Shown here piece after piece: positions 42,402-51,685 of a stretch of 64,000 nt of DNA (its first letter is position 1; every line of letters starts with the position of its first letter). Origin of the DNA: Bacteroidales bacterium. Lineage in GTDB: Bacteria; Bacteroidota; Bacteroidia; Bacteroidales; CAIWKO01. The stretch covers positions 1 to 64,000 of the forward strand of contig JALOBU010000004.1 in assembly GCA_023228145.1 (NCBI GenBank), read 5' to 3'. A model generated the notes under the pieces. That model did not search any database. It was given only the letters and a program-made list of their open reading frames with translations, and was not told the DNA's origin. The position numbers and the translations under genes are program-made.

Positions 42402-43634
42402 CTATATTTTCATTTTATAGAGTTTTTTATATTCAGCAAGATCCTTCTGCCTGTATAAGAAATACAAATAACCTTCGTTGACCTTTATTTTTTCTATAAA
42501 TACAAAGCCCGGTATTTCTATTGACAGAACGATCGCACCATTGCCGGTACTGATCTCTTTCAGTTGTGAAATGCCGTTCTTTCTGAATAATATATACACC
42601 TTTTGCATTGCAACGTCAATATATAATTCTCTTACGTAATTTCTGCCCAGTTGAAAAGTGATTCCTGTTTCTGATATTTTATCTGCATCAATACTGAATT
42701 TTTCCAGTTTTGATTCCAAAAAGTTAAACAGGATTAAGGTATCGTTTAAATTTATAAGTGGTGCATACAGCGGCCGGTTGATAACAAGTTGCTGAAAACG
42801 GAGGTCTTCTTCCTTACCATCGAAATATACGCCCCAACGGTTCCTTTGTATATTATCATGGTCTGCAAGAGTTCTGAAGCAGTTGAGGCTGTCATCAGGT
42901 TCAAAATAATTGTAATAATTGAGTACCTGATCTTCATACATGTATTGCCTTAAATAATAATGCTCACCGGCATGACCAACAATCACATTGTTTATACTGT
43001 TAAACTTTTCAATATTAATAGGGTTTGCCAGCATTAATTTCTCTGAATCAATCATGATTTCATAGGCAGTGGTTTTAGAAATAAAATAAATTTTTCCGTC
43101 GAAATCTTTACAAAGCCCAACAGGTTTATTTACCGGGATATTTGTTAGCGTGTCACCCAAAAAACTGACAAGCAACAGCTTTGGTTTTAGAAAACTCTGA
43201 TTTTCAAAAGCCAGTAGGACAATGTTGTCACCGCTGATCTCATAATCCATAACATGATATGCTTTCCCCGGGATGACCTCTTCGGGTTTTGAAACCGTTA
43301 TGTCAACAGGGTTAAGGTTAACAGGTTTTGCAGGCAGGTAAATAATCGTAGTATCATCGGAGACAGAAATTCTTGTTTTGACAGTTTTATATGACAAATG
43401 ACGGATCTCTGCTTCGCAGTTAAAACACGATACTGTGAGGAAGAAATATCCCTGATCATTTGTATAAGCTTTATTTACCTGCCCGTACAAAAAAACTTCA
43501 GCATCAGATAAAGGCTTTTTGGTTGCTGAATCTAACACATGACCATTAAGCGTATAGTTTTTTTGAGCATGGCAGAGCAGGACCGAACAAGCCAGAGAAA
43601 CTAGTAAGACGCTTATGGGTACTGTTGTTTTCAT
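42402..43634 (-). CDS. Exported protein with CarboxypepD_reg-like domain and beta-propeller-like region
   Basis: 410 aa. Signal peptide ends at CHAQ (about residue 23). Residues about 25-110 are a CarboxypepD_reg-like domain (LNGHVLDSATKKPLSDAEVFL, then NDQGYF). The remaining 290 residues are beta-rich with repeated aromatic-ended strands (DGKIYFISK, KVYILFRK, EGYLYFLYR), suggesting a six-bladed propeller. It lies 50 bp behind the plug-only TonB protein gene on the same strand, so the pair is likely cotranscribed and may act together at the outer membrane. Function unknown. Confidence 0.78.
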   Translation of the reverse strand: MKTTVPISVLLVSLACSVLLCHAQKNYTLNGHVLDSATKKPLSDAEVFLYGQVNKAYTNDQGYFFLTVSCFNCEAEIRHLSYKTVKTRISVSDDTTIIYLPAKPVNLNPVDITVSKPEEVIPGKAYHVMDYEISGDNIVLLAFENQSFLKPKLLLVSFLGDTLTNIPVNKPVGLCKDFDGKIYFISKTTAYEIMIDSEKLMLANPINIEKFNSINNVIVGHAGEHYYLRQYMYEDQVLNYYNYFEPDDSLNCFRTLADHDNIQRNRWGVYFDGKEEDLRFQQLVINRPLYAPLINLNDTLILFNFLESKLEKFSIDADKISETGITFQLGRNYVRELYIDVAMQKVYILFRKNGISQLKEISTGNGAIVLSIEIPGFVFIEKIKVNEGYLYFLYRQKDLAEYKKLYKMKI

Positions 43635-43684
43635 TTCTTCAATTATACGGTTGCAAAACCTGAATTAATTATAAATGATACATC

Positions 43685-44380
43685 TTATTTATTAAAAAAA
43701 CTTTTTGTCTCTATAACAACACAGCCGCCGGTAAAATCACCGTAATTTGCAGGTACTCCACCCGTATACACCATCATCTTTCCTATAGCACCCGAAGGTA
43801 TATGTGCTTGTCCGTCGGCAGCCTTAACACCATCCACAATATAAACAACACTGTTGTCCCTTGAGCCGCGGAAGTATATTTCATCATCTTCATTAACATA
43901 AATATCTGAAGACAAATTACTTATTATGGTATTTATGTTGTGACCTCCTGCCAGGTTATCAAGCATATCAGGGCTGACATTGATCACAGGAACAGGTTTT
44001 ATAAGCGGGTCTTTATATCCGTATATTTCAACGGGTTGCCCGTCAATGATAATGCCTTCCATACTAACATAAGCATCTTCGATAAACGTTATTTCTCCGG
44101 GGCTGACTTCAATACCTTCGATAGTGACAGTTTTATACCCCATGTAAGAAATTTTTATTGAATATTTGCCTGAACTGAGTGGCTTCAAAACATAATACCC
44201 GTTTAGGTCGGTTTGGCAGCCCACCGTGCTATTACCTGAACTTATGACCACATTTGCTCCCGGCAGGGTTTCCTTGGTTTCATTGTCAAGTAACTTACCT
44301 TTAATGACTCCCGTGTTTTGTCCATGGACCTGTGCTACAAGGAACGGGATGAAGGCACAGAATAAAAATAATTTTTTCAT
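43685..44380 (-). CDS. CarboxypepD_reg plus TonB plug domain protein without barrel
   Basis: 231 aa. Signal peptide to VHGQ (about residue 21), CarboxypepD_reg domain (IKGKLLDNETKETLPGANV, about 25-110), then a TonB plug domain (NTIISNLSSDIYVNEDDEIYFRG, VYIVDGVKAAD) ending at GGCVVIETKSFFNK. In full receptors this last block leads into the beta-barrel; here the gene stops. Neither the next frame nor downstream DNA encodes a barrel, so this is a plug-only protein rather than a frameshift. It may act as a periplasmic or surface binding domain, or plug another barrel; that is inference. Confidence 0.82.
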   Translation of the reverse strand: MKKLFLFCAFIPFLVAQVHGQNTGVIKGKLLDNETKETLPGANVVISSGNSTVGCQTDLNGYYVLKPLSSGKYSIKISYMGYKTVTIEGIEVSPGEITFIEDAYVSMEGIIIDGQPVEIYGYKDPLIKPVPVINVSPDMLDNLAGGHNINTIISNLSSDIYVNEDDEIYFRGSRDNSVVYIVDGVKAADGQAHIPSGAIGKMMVYTGGVPANYGDFTGGCVVIETKSFFNK

Positions 44381-44639
44381 AACGTTAAAATTTTTTGGTT
44401 AATAATTTTATTTCGTTTCAAGTGGGTTTTATATTGATGAAATTTTAATTTTAGTGTTAAGTTATCAGAAGGAATGAACCTTAATTGAATGAAATCAGAA
44501 AGCGGAAAATTAAACAAGTGAACGGCAGTACCTTTTCAGTAAGTGGTCATAACTTGCTTTTTATTTATTATGTATCAGTTTTTTTAAAGTTCGCAAAACC
44601 TAATAAGAAATACCATAAATTAGCAAATATTTTTAGTAA

Positions 44640-45881
44640 ATGAATTATGATGTCATTATCATAGGGGCAGGTGCCTCAGGACTGATGTGTGCCGGAACAG
44701 CTGCAAGCAGGGGTTTGCATGTTATGTTGCTCGAAAAGATGCCAATGCCTGCCCGTAAGTTACGCATCAGTGGCAAGGGCAGATGTAACATCACCAATAT
44801 TGCCCCACAATCAGAATTCATGAAACATATCGGCCCTGACACCAGATTTTTGAAATATGCTTTTGCAACATTTTTTTCGAAGGAACTAATACATTTTTTT
44901 GAAAGCATAGGTGTTCCGACAATAACAGAACAAGGCGGGCGGGTTTTCCCTGCCAGCGAAAGCGCCCAGGATGTAGTGGATGCCCTGGTGAAATGGGCAA
45001 AAAAACAAGGTATAGAGATGATTTGTAAAGAACCTGTAAGTTGTATCACAGTGAATGATAACAAAGCTACAGGAATTATTCTTGCAAACGGCAAACACAT
45101 CCCTGCTAAAAAAGTAGTGCTTGCCACAGGAGGAGCTTCTTATCCTGCCACAGGTTCTGAAGGTGACGGCTACCGTATGGCTAAAGAACTAGGACATACG
45201 ATTAAACCTGTTTATCCGGCTTTGGTTCCTTTTGAGACTGACAGTGATATTCCAAAGCGCTTGCAAGGACTTTCGCTGAAAAATGTTCAGGCACATATAT
45301 GGGTTGAAGGAAGGAAAACAGCATCGGCTTTCGGGGAAATGCTATTTACACATTTCGGCGTTTCGGGGCCTATCATTTTATCTTTAAGCAGAAAAATACA
45401 ACCCGGGGAAATAAAGCAAAAGAATGTTGAAATTTCAATTGACCTTAAACCTGCCCTAGACCATGAAAAATTAGATGCAAGGCTTTTGCGTGATATGGAT
45501 GAACACGGGAAAAAAAGTTTCAATTCACTGCTGAAATTATGGCTTCCTTCCAGCATGATTCCCGTTTTTGCAGATAGTACAGGCATTCCATTGGAAAAAA
45601 CTGGCAACCAGATTTCATCGGCTGAAAGAAAAAAAATACGATTGTTATTAAAAGATTTTCGTTTACGAATAATAAGAACCCGAGGTTTTGCAGAAGCTAT
45701 AATAACTGCTGGCGGAGTCAGTACCAGTGAAATCAATCCGGTTACCATGGAGTCGAAACTGATTAAAAATCTTTTTTTCTGCGGGGAAGTGATTGACCTC
45801 GATGCCGATACCGGCGGTTATAATCTGCAGATAGCATTCTCAACGGGTTACCTTGCAGGAATTTCAATGCAAAAATCATGA
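44640..45881 (+). CDS. BaiN/HI0933-type NAD(P)/FAD-dependent oxidoreductase
   Basis: 413 aa. The FAD Rossmann motif GAGASGLM (residues 8-15) is followed by KLRISGKGRCNITN, diagnostic for the HI0933/YhiN/BaiN family. ATGGASYPATGSEGDGY and, at the C-terminus, FFCGEVIDLDADTGGYNLQIAFSTG complete the pattern. Members are cytoplasmic flavoproteins; BaiN has been linked to bile-acid dehydroxylation, while most have no known substrate. Its stop overlaps the WG-repeat gene start by 4 bp. The 259-bp region upstream shows no clear promoter box. Confidence 0.93.
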   Translation: MNYDVIIIGAGASGLMCAGTAASRGLHVMLLEKMPMPARKLRISGKGRCNITNIAPQSEFMKHIGPDTRFLKYAFATFFSKELIHFFESIGVPTITEQGGRVFPASESAQDVVDALVKWAKKQGIEMICKEPVSCITVNDNKATGIILANGKHIPAKKVVLATGGASYPATGSEGDGYRMAKELGHTIKPVYPALVPFETDSDIPKRLQGLSLKNVQAHIWVEGRKTASAFGEMLFTHFGVSGPIILSLSRKIQPGEIKQKNVEISIDLKPALDHEKLDARLLRDMDEHGKKSFNSLLKLWLPSSMIPVFADSTGIPLEKTGNQISSAERKKIRLLLKDFRLRIIRTRGFAEAIITAGGVSTSEINPVTMESKLIKNLFFCGEVIDLDADTGGYNLQIAFSTGYLAGISMQKS

Positions 45882-47167
45882 TTATGAAAAATGTAATCAT
45901 TATATTTTTGCTTTCAATATGCATAGGGTTATCCGCTCAACAGGTCAATTACAATTACCTTCCCGTAAAAGTCAATGGCAAATATGGCTTCATTGATACT
46001 ACCGGGAAATACCTTATTAAACCTGAATTTGATTTTCTTGGCAATATGATTGAAGGAAGGGCGCGTGTTAATGTTGGAGGAATACCTGATGATATGGGTT
46101 TTATGGAAGGCGGAACTTGGACATTTATTGATTCCCTGGGGAACCCGATAACCGAACCCGTTTATGACATGGTTTATGACTTTTCAGAAAGCCGTGCCAG
46201 GGTGATTTATGAAGGGGTATATGGGTTCATTGATGAAAGTGGCAATGAAGTAATTCCTTGTATTTATAACAACATCCTTGATTTTAATAACGGCCTGACA
46301 CAGTTTCAACAAAACGGTCGCTGGGGCAGCCTTGACAAATACGGAAATGTTGTAATACCGCCGCATTTTATAAGCTCCTATTACTTCAGCGAAGGAAGAG
46401 CAGTTGTAGGATACATTTTTAATGAAGGTTATATTGATAAAAAAGGAAACTACATCACTGATAGTAATTTTTTTGATGCAAAAGCATTTAAAGACGGATT
46501 GGCCATTGTTATTACGGCTGATTCAGCCCGTTATGGCATGATAGATACTTCGGGAAAAGTTGTTACCCCCTGTAAATACGGATATATAAACGGATTCAGC
46601 GAAGGACTCTGTGCCGTAAATATCGGAGGAGTATTTTCATCAGACCTTTATCAGGTACTGGGTGGAAGTTGGGGTTTTATGAATAAATCAGGCAATCTGG
46701 CAATACCCGCTGAATATGAAGGTGCAGGATTTTTTTCGGAAGGCCTTTGCGCAGTTAAGAAAAAAGGGAAGTGGGGTTTTATCAACAAAGACAATATGGT
46801 CGTGATACCGTTTCAATTCCAGACCGTATTTGAGTTTTCATCGGGAATGGCCCGTATTATAAAATCAGGGAAATACGGATATATTGATAAGACTGGTAAA
46901 ATAAAAATCGCGCCACAGTATGACTACGCCCTGGATTTTCATAATGGATTTGCTATAGTCAATAAGGGAAGTGTTACCAAAGAATATGAGCCCGACTATG
47001 GTAAGCCGGGAAAATGCGGAGTAATAAACACCAGCGGAAGATATATTGTTCCGCTTGAATTTGATGGAATCCGGCACATAGGGAAAAATATATTCAAAGT
47101 AATAAAAGGGAAAGGATGGGGATATTATAACTCGAAAGGGCAATGCATATTTGTTGTTACAGAATAG
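45878..47167 (+). CDS. WG-repeat protein, exported
   Basis: 429 aa. Signal peptide MIMKNVIIIFLLSICIGLSAQ; the second Met (45884) is an alternative start. The mature part consists of about eight WG-type repeats of some 50 residues, each with a GxYGFID-TGK or GKWGFINK core, then a P-x-F/Y-D and a FxEGLAxV tail. WG repeats form beta-rich arrays thought to mediate protein binding. ATGA overlap links it to the flavoprotein gene. It is followed by a strong hairpin terminator. No sorting domain, so periplasmic or membrane-peripheral is most likely. Confidence 0.9.
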   Translation: MIMKNVIIIFLLSICIGLSAQQVNYNYLPVKVNGKYGFIDTTGKYLIKPEFDFLGNMIEGRARVNVGGIPDDMGFMEGGTWTFIDSLGNPITEPVYDMVYDFSESRARVIYEGVYGFIDESGNEVIPCIYNNILDFNNGLTQFQQNGRWGSLDKYGNVVIPPHFISSYYFSEGRAVVGYIFNEGYIDKKGNYITDSNFFDAKAFKDGLAIVITADSARYGMIDTSGKVVTPCKYGYINGFSEGLCAVNIGGVFSSDLYQVLGGSWGFMNKSGNLAIPAEYEGAGFFSEGLCAVKKKGKWGFINKDNMVVIPFQFQTVFEFSSGMARIIKSGKYGYIDKTGKIKIAPQYDYALDFHNGFAIVNKGSVTKEYEPDYGKPGKCGVINTSGRYIVPLEFDGIRHIGKNIFKVIKGKGWGYYNSKGQCIFVVTE

Positions 47168-47188
47168 AAGTTCCGGCAAACAAATATT

Positions 47189-47212
47189 CGACTCCTGATG
47201 GAGTCGTTTTTT
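47189..47212 (+). terminator. Terminator of the BaiN/WG operon (GACTCC hairpin)
   Basis: CGACTCC-TGAT-GGAGTCG followed by six T residues. A related ACTCC-AAC-GGAGT hairpin lies at 47241-47253, and two more copies at 60171-60237. Confidence 0.85.
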
Positions 47213-47240
47213 CTAGTTCAAGGTTTTTTATAAACATTTA

Positions 47241-47253
47241 ACTCCAACGGAGT
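47241..47253. repeat. ACTCC/GGAGT hairpin, second copy
   Basis: Short inverted repeat, same family as the terminator stem at 47189, with a 3-nt loop and no T tract. Confidence 0.6.
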
Positions 47254-47306
47254 CAAAGTAAAAGCAAATCTAAAACGGCTACAGAGCAGTCGCATAACTG
47301 TATATA

Positions 47307-48476
47307 TTATTTGCTCTGCTTCAGAGGATGGGCAAAAAGTTTTACATCCTGCCCCGTAATCTGTTTGTCACAAAGGATAATAAGTCGTTCCACCACATTC
47401 CTTAACTCACGGACATTTCCCGTCCATTGTATCTTTTGTAGTTCTTCGATTGCTGAAGGCTGTACTTTTAGTACCGGAATTCCCTGTGACTGGCAAATTT
47501 CTTTCACAAAATGCTCAACAAGTAGAGGGATATCTTCCAACCGTTGGTTCAGAGAAGGCACTTCAATTAAAATCACACTTATACGATGATAAAGATCTTC
47601 GCGGAAGGCTTTATTTTTTATCTCCTCATCCATGTTTTTGTTGGTAGCAGCAATCACCCTGACATTGACCGGAATATCTTTTTCGCCACCTACACGGGTA
47701 ATTTTGTTTTCCTGCAAGGCACGCAAAACTTTTGCCTGAGCTGACAGGCTCATATCACCAATTTCATCCAGAAAAATAGTGCCTCCGTCAGCCTGTTCAA
47801 AATCTCCTTTGCGTTGTTTGATAGCAGAAGTAAAGGAGCCTTTCTCATGGCCGAAAAGCTGACTTTCTATCAGTTCGGAAGGTATGGCCGCACAATTCAC
47901 TTCAATAAAAGGCTTGCCTGAGCGGTTACTTTTTTCGTGCAGCCAGCGTGCCACCAACTCTTTGCCTGTGCCGTTCGCACCGGTTATCAGCACACGGGCA
48001 TCTGTAGGCGCTACACGGTCTATCATATCTTTAATTTGTTGGATGGCTTTTGATTCACCAACCATTTCCCAAGTTTTACTGATTTTCTTTTTCAGCACTC
48101 TGGTTTCTGTCACGAGGCTTGATTTATCCATAGCATTGCGAAGCGTTATCAACAGGCGATTTAAGTCGAGAGGCTTTGCAATATAATCGTAAGCACCAAG
48201 CTTAATTGATTCCACTGCAGTTTCTATGGTCCCGTGGCCGGATATCATCACTACCGGAGTATCTGTCTTTTCCATAATGACTTTAAGCACCTCTATCCCA
48301 TCCATTTTAGGCATTTTGATATCACATAAAATCACATCATATTTTTCCTTTTCAATCTTCTGTATGCCTTCGGTGCCATCAGCCGCATCATCTACCTGAA
48401 ACTTTTCATACTCAAGTATCTCACGCAAAGTGTTGCGGATACTTTTTTCGTCATCAATTACTAAGATTTTTGCCAT
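47307..48476 (-). CDS. Sigma-54-type response regulator (receiver plus AAA+), no DNA-binding domain
   Basis: 389 aa. Receiver domain with phospho-acceptor D52 and K101, then an NtrC-type AAA+ domain: Walker A GANGTGK (166-172) and Walker B GGTIFLDEIGD. The sigma-54 contact loop is GSFTSA (213-218) where GAFTGA is standard. The arginine-finger region FREDLYHRI and NVRELRNVVERL follow. The protein ends about 20 residues later (FAHPLKQSK) without the usual Fis-type helix-turn-helix. It would need another way to find its promoters, or act from solution. No histidine kinase gene is adjacent, so the signal is unknown. Family is certain. Confidence 0.93.
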   Translation of the reverse strand: MAKILVIDDEKSIRNTLREILEYEKFQVDDAADGTEGIQKIEKEKYDVILCDIKMPKMDGIEVLKVIMEKTDTPVVMISGHGTIETAVESIKLGAYDYIAKPLDLNRLLITLRNAMDKSSLVTETRVLKKKISKTWEMVGESKAIQQIKDMIDRVAPTDARVLITGANGTGKELVARWLHEKSNRSGKPFIEVNCAAIPSELIESQLFGHEKGSFTSAIKQRKGDFEQADGGTIFLDEIGDMSLSAQAKVLRALQENKITRVGGEKDIPVNVRVIAATNKNMDEEIKNKAFREDLYHRISVILIEVPSLNQRLEDIPLLVEHFVKEICQSQGIPVLKVQPSAIEELQKIQWTGNVRELRNVVERLIILCDKQITGQDVKLFAHPLKQSK

Positions 48477-48529
48477 TTTATTTTTTGAATTAAGGAAAGT
48501 TTATGAGTTATTGTATTAATGTGTTATTA

Positions 48530-50203
48530 CTAAATAAGTTTCTTATATCTAATTCTTTTTGGACCGACATCTCCAAGTCTTTTCTTTTTATTCTCTTCGT
48601 ATTCAGAATAACTTCCTTCAAAATAATACATTTCCGAATTACCCTCAAATGCTAAGATGTGGGTAGCCACACGGTCGAGAAACCAGCGATCGTGAGAGAT
48701 GATAACTGCACAACCGGCAAAGTTCTCCAGCGCTTCTTCTAATGCACGAAGTGTGTTCACATCAATATCGTTGGTGGGTTCGTCGAGCAATAATACATTG
48801 GCTTCCTGTCGTAAAGTTAATGCCAGATGCAAGCGGTTACGCTCGCCCCCTGAAAGCACGTCGGCTTTTTTGCCTTGATCGGGCCCACTGAAATTGAAGC
48901 GTGATACATACGCCCGCGAGTTCATGGTTCTGTTGCCTAATACGATATTTTCATTTCCTTCTGAAATAACTTCCCAAACATTTTTATCAGGGTCTATCTC
49001 AACATGAGCCTGATCAACATAGGCTATTTTGACTGTTTCCCCTACTTTGAAAGTTCCAGAATCTGGTTTCTCCAGTCCCATCATCAATCGGAAAAGTGTT
49101 GTTTTTCCCGCGCCGTTTGGCCCTATCACTCCCACTATCCCTCCGGGAGGCAGCATAAAATTCAGGTTCTCGAATAAAAGTTTATCACTAAACGCTTTTG
49201 ACACATTCTGGGCTTCGATAACCACATCTCCCAGCCGTGGTCCATTCGGAATAAATAACTCAAGCTTTTCTTCCTTTTGTTTCACATCTTCGTTCAGTAA
49301 ACTTTCATAGGCTTTCAACCTTGCTTTTCCCTTGGCATGACGGGCTTTGGGAGCCATTCTTACCCACTCCAGCTCACGCTCCAGAGTCTTGGCACGTTTA
49401 CTCTCGGCTTTTTCTTCCTGCTGCAATCGTTTTGTTTTCTGCTCCAGCCATGAAGAATAATTTCCTTTCCAGGGAATGCCTTCTCCTCTATCAAGTTCCA
49501 GTATCCATCCGGCAACATTGTCGAGAAAATAACGGTCGTGAGTAACAGCAATGACTGTACCTTTATATTGCTGCAAATGATGTTCAAGCCATTCAACAGA
49601 CTCCGCATCAAGGTGATTGGTGGGTTCATCCAGTAACAAGATATCAGGCTCCGAAAGTAACAAGCGGCACAGAGCAACCCTGCGGCGTTCACCCCCCGAA
49701 AGATTTTTTATTATCATATCGCCGTCGGGGCAACGCAAGGCATCCATGGCACGTTCCAGTTTATTGTCTAGCTCCCAAGCCTCATTTTTATCAAGCAATT
49801 CGGTGAGTTGGCCCTGACGTTCTATAAGCTTATTCATCTCATCATCCGACATTGGCTCAGCAAACTTATTATTCACTTCTTCGTATTCTTTCAGAAGGTC
49901 AACTATCGGCTGTACACCTTCCTGAACTATTTCTTTCACGGTTTTTGTGTTATCGAGTTCTGGTTCCTGCAACAATATTCCAACAGAATAACCGGGAGAA
50001 AATACCACTTCTCCATTGAAGGATTTTTCAAGTCCTGCGATGATTTTAAGCAATGTAGATTTCCCGGAACCGTTCAAACCAATGACCCCTATTTTAGCGC
50101 CATAGTAAAATGAGAGGTAAATGTCTTTCAGCACCTGCTTGTTAGGAGGGAATACCTTGCTGACATTCACCATGGAAAAGATAATTTTTTTGTCGTCGGA
50201 CAT
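48530..50203 (-). CDS. ettA: Energy-dependent translational throttle protein EttA (ABC-F)
   Basis: 557 aa with two ABC domains joined by a charged linker, no membrane part. Walker A motifs are GLNGSGKST and GPNGAGKTT; both signatures (LSGGERRR, LSGGERNR) and both Walker B motifs (LLLDEPTNHLD, LLLDEPTNDID) are intact. The length and the linker segment with WVRMAPKARHAKGKARL match EttA, an ABC-F protein that binds the ribosomal E site and gates early elongation according to ATP/ADP ratio. It is close to, but probably not cotranscribed with, the response regulator gene 53 bp downstream. Confidence 0.95.
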   Translation of the reverse strand: MSDDKKIIFSMVNVSKVFPPNKQVLKDIYLSFYYGAKIGVIGLNGSGKSTLLKIIAGLEKSFNGEVVFSPGYSVGILLQEPELDNTKTVKEIVQEGVQPIVDLLKEYEEVNNKFAEPMSDDEMNKLIERQGQLTELLDKNEAWELDNKLERAMDALRCPDGDMIIKNLSGGERRRVALCRLLLSEPDILLLDEPTNHLDAESVEWLEHHLQQYKGTVIAVTHDRYFLDNVAGWILELDRGEGIPWKGNYSSWLEQKTKRLQQEEKAESKRAKTLERELEWVRMAPKARHAKGKARLKAYESLLNEDVKQKEEKLELFIPNGPRLGDVVIEAQNVSKAFSDKLLFENLNFMLPPGGIVGVIGPNGAGKTTLFRLMMGLEKPDSGTFKVGETVKIAYVDQAHVEIDPDKNVWEVISEGNENIVLGNRTMNSRAYVSRFNFSGPDQGKKADVLSGGERNRLHLALTLRQEANVLLLDEPTNDIDVNTLRALEEALENFAGCAVIISHDRWFLDRVATHILAFEGNSEMYYFEGSYSEYEENKKKRLGDVGPKRIRYKKLI

Positions 50204-50339
50204 CTTTCTATTTTTGATTTTTATGAGAAATGCGAAAATAATAAAATAATCTATACATTTTACGATTAAGTACAGGTATCAGGCATGAACCTTATGCCCA
50301 ATGATACATCTTAAAAATCAGGTTACAGAAACCCGGTAT

Positions 50340-51176
50340 TTACTTTGACAGTTTCTTAAAATCCTCCTCCAGAAATGCATCAGGTTTTTCGGAAGTAATT
50401 TTATGCTCGCTGAAATAAAGAGGCTTGCCTTCTTTGGCGGTAATGATAAATTTATAACATGTCGCCCCTAACACCGTGCCCTCCGGCCCAACTTTATGAA
50501 GCAACGCCACATTGGAGTAATTTTCTTCAATGGCTTTATCAATTTCCTCAGGTTCAACAATTTTAACGGCGTAAGGATAGTATTTTTTTATTTTTTCCAC
50601 TGTATTGACATTCACGGCAAGTTCAGATTTTGTAAGCCACAATTCATATTTATTCATTTCAGTAGCATTTTCTTTCACCATCTGTTCAATATCCTTACCG
50701 GGATTTTTACTGATATATTTCATATAATAATCAACAAATTTCAGTAAGGCACCAAAGCGATACTCATACGATTCTTCATCCACTTCCGCATAAGCGACAG
50801 GCACTATGCACAAATCATGCAGCTTGTTCAGATTTTTGGAAGCATCACCCATGACCAAATTAATAATAGTATAATCATAAGACTGAGATTTTCCAAAACT
50901 CGCTTGAGCCACATACAAAAAAGAACTTCTGGTATCGCTCATTTTCTTCTCAAACTCTTCGTAAGAAATAACTTCAAAAGGTGTTATTTTCCAAATCTTT
51001 TCCAGACCTTCAGTTGCATAGGCATTAAAAACCGAGAATGGATTGTCTTCCAGAACCACATACGTCTTGCTTTTATTGAAAGCCTCCACATCTTCCTTAG
51101 CAGGGGCGGTAAGCTGAGCATTGATGCAATGCGCTGATATGGCAAAAAGAACAGCTAACACAATGATTTTTCTCAT
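50340..51176 (-). CDS. Exported protein of unknown function (278 aa)
   Basis: The start at 51176 begins a good signal peptide (MRKIIVLAVLFAISAHCINAQ); the frame continues upstream to 51209 without one. The mature protein is mixed alpha/beta, with VVLEDNPFSVFNAYATEGLEK near the N-terminus and YFSEHKITSEKPDAFLEEDFKKLSK at the end. No lipobox, sorting domain or Cys motif. I do not recognise the family. It has one of the better promoters in the window and is monocistronic. Confidence 0.78.
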   Translation of the reverse strand: MRKIIVLAVLFAISAHCINAQLTAPAKEDVEAFNKSKTYVVLEDNPFSVFNAYATEGLEKIWKITPFEVISYEEFEKKMSDTRSSFLYVAQASFGKSQSYDYTIINLVMGDASKNLNKLHDLCIVPVAYAEVDEESYEYRFGALLKFVDYYMKYISKNPGKDIEQMVKENATEMNKYELWLTKSELAVNVNTVEKIKKYYPYAVKIVEPEEIDKAIEENYSNVALLHKVGPEGTVLGATCYKFIITAKEGKPLYFSEHKITSEKPDAFLEEDFKKLSK

Positions 51177-51231
51177 AGGATTATTTTTCTTTAAAAACTG
51201 AAACAACAATCGTATATTACTATTTTAGTGC

Positions 51232-51260
51232 CAAAATTATAAAACTAAATCTGACAACAA
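51232..51260 (-). promoter_or_regulatory. Promoter of the exported protein gene at 50340-51176
   Basis: Minus strand TTG (51260-51258), 18-bp gap, TAATTTTG (51239-51232); both promoter elements fit, with a leader of about 50 nt. Confidence 0.7.
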
Positions 51261-51327
51261 TACAATTTTACCATTGCTTAGTATTTTCATTTAAAAATCG
51301 TTGTAACTTTATCATACAATATTTTAA

Positions 51328-51636
51328 ATGTTAAACAGCATTATAAACTGGCTTGAAAATCATACCCTCCCATGCCTGCATAAAACACTACTGGGTTTTG
51401 AATGCCCGGGTTGCGGTGCACAAAGAGCTTTTATAGAACTGCTGAAAGGTAACATTATTGAAAGTATAAAAGCATGGCCAGCCCTTTTGCCCGTTATGTT
51501 TATGCTCATTTATCTAATTTTATTTTTAATTTTTAAGTTTAAAAAGGGCACTGAAGTTTTGAAAGCCACCTTTATAATTAATGCAATAATTATTACTGCA
51601 AATTATTTTTATAACCTAATTTTGCATTTATTATAA
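51328..51636 (+). CDS. DUF2752 membrane protein
   Basis: 102 aa. ECPGCGAQRAF (C26, C29) near a hydrophobic segment is the diagnostic motif of DUF2752. Two further helices follow (about residues 52-70 and 80-100). Function is unknown; the CPxCG pair may bind metal or form a disulfide. It starts a three-gene run with the CCC-motif membrane protein and Nnr, 49 bp before the former; DUF2752 and CCC-motif genes are frequent neighbours in this phylum. Confidence 0.87.
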   Translation: MLNSIINWLENHTLPCLHKTLLGFECPGCGAQRAFIELLKGNIIESIKAWPALLPVMFMLIYLILFLIFKFKKGTEVLKATFIINAIIITANYFYNLILHLL

Positions 51637-51685
51637 ACGAACCGCCACAATATTCTATGAGGCTTATTAAAAAAAAACAAATGTT

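Noticed and set aside
43685..44380. Frameshifted full TonB receptor
   Set aside because: No barrel sequence follows in any frame; the next gene is a different protein with its own start and signal peptide.
44381..44639. Possible tRNA or regulatory RNA in the divergent spacer
   Set aside because: No cloverleaf, stable fold or promoter match could be supported by reading.
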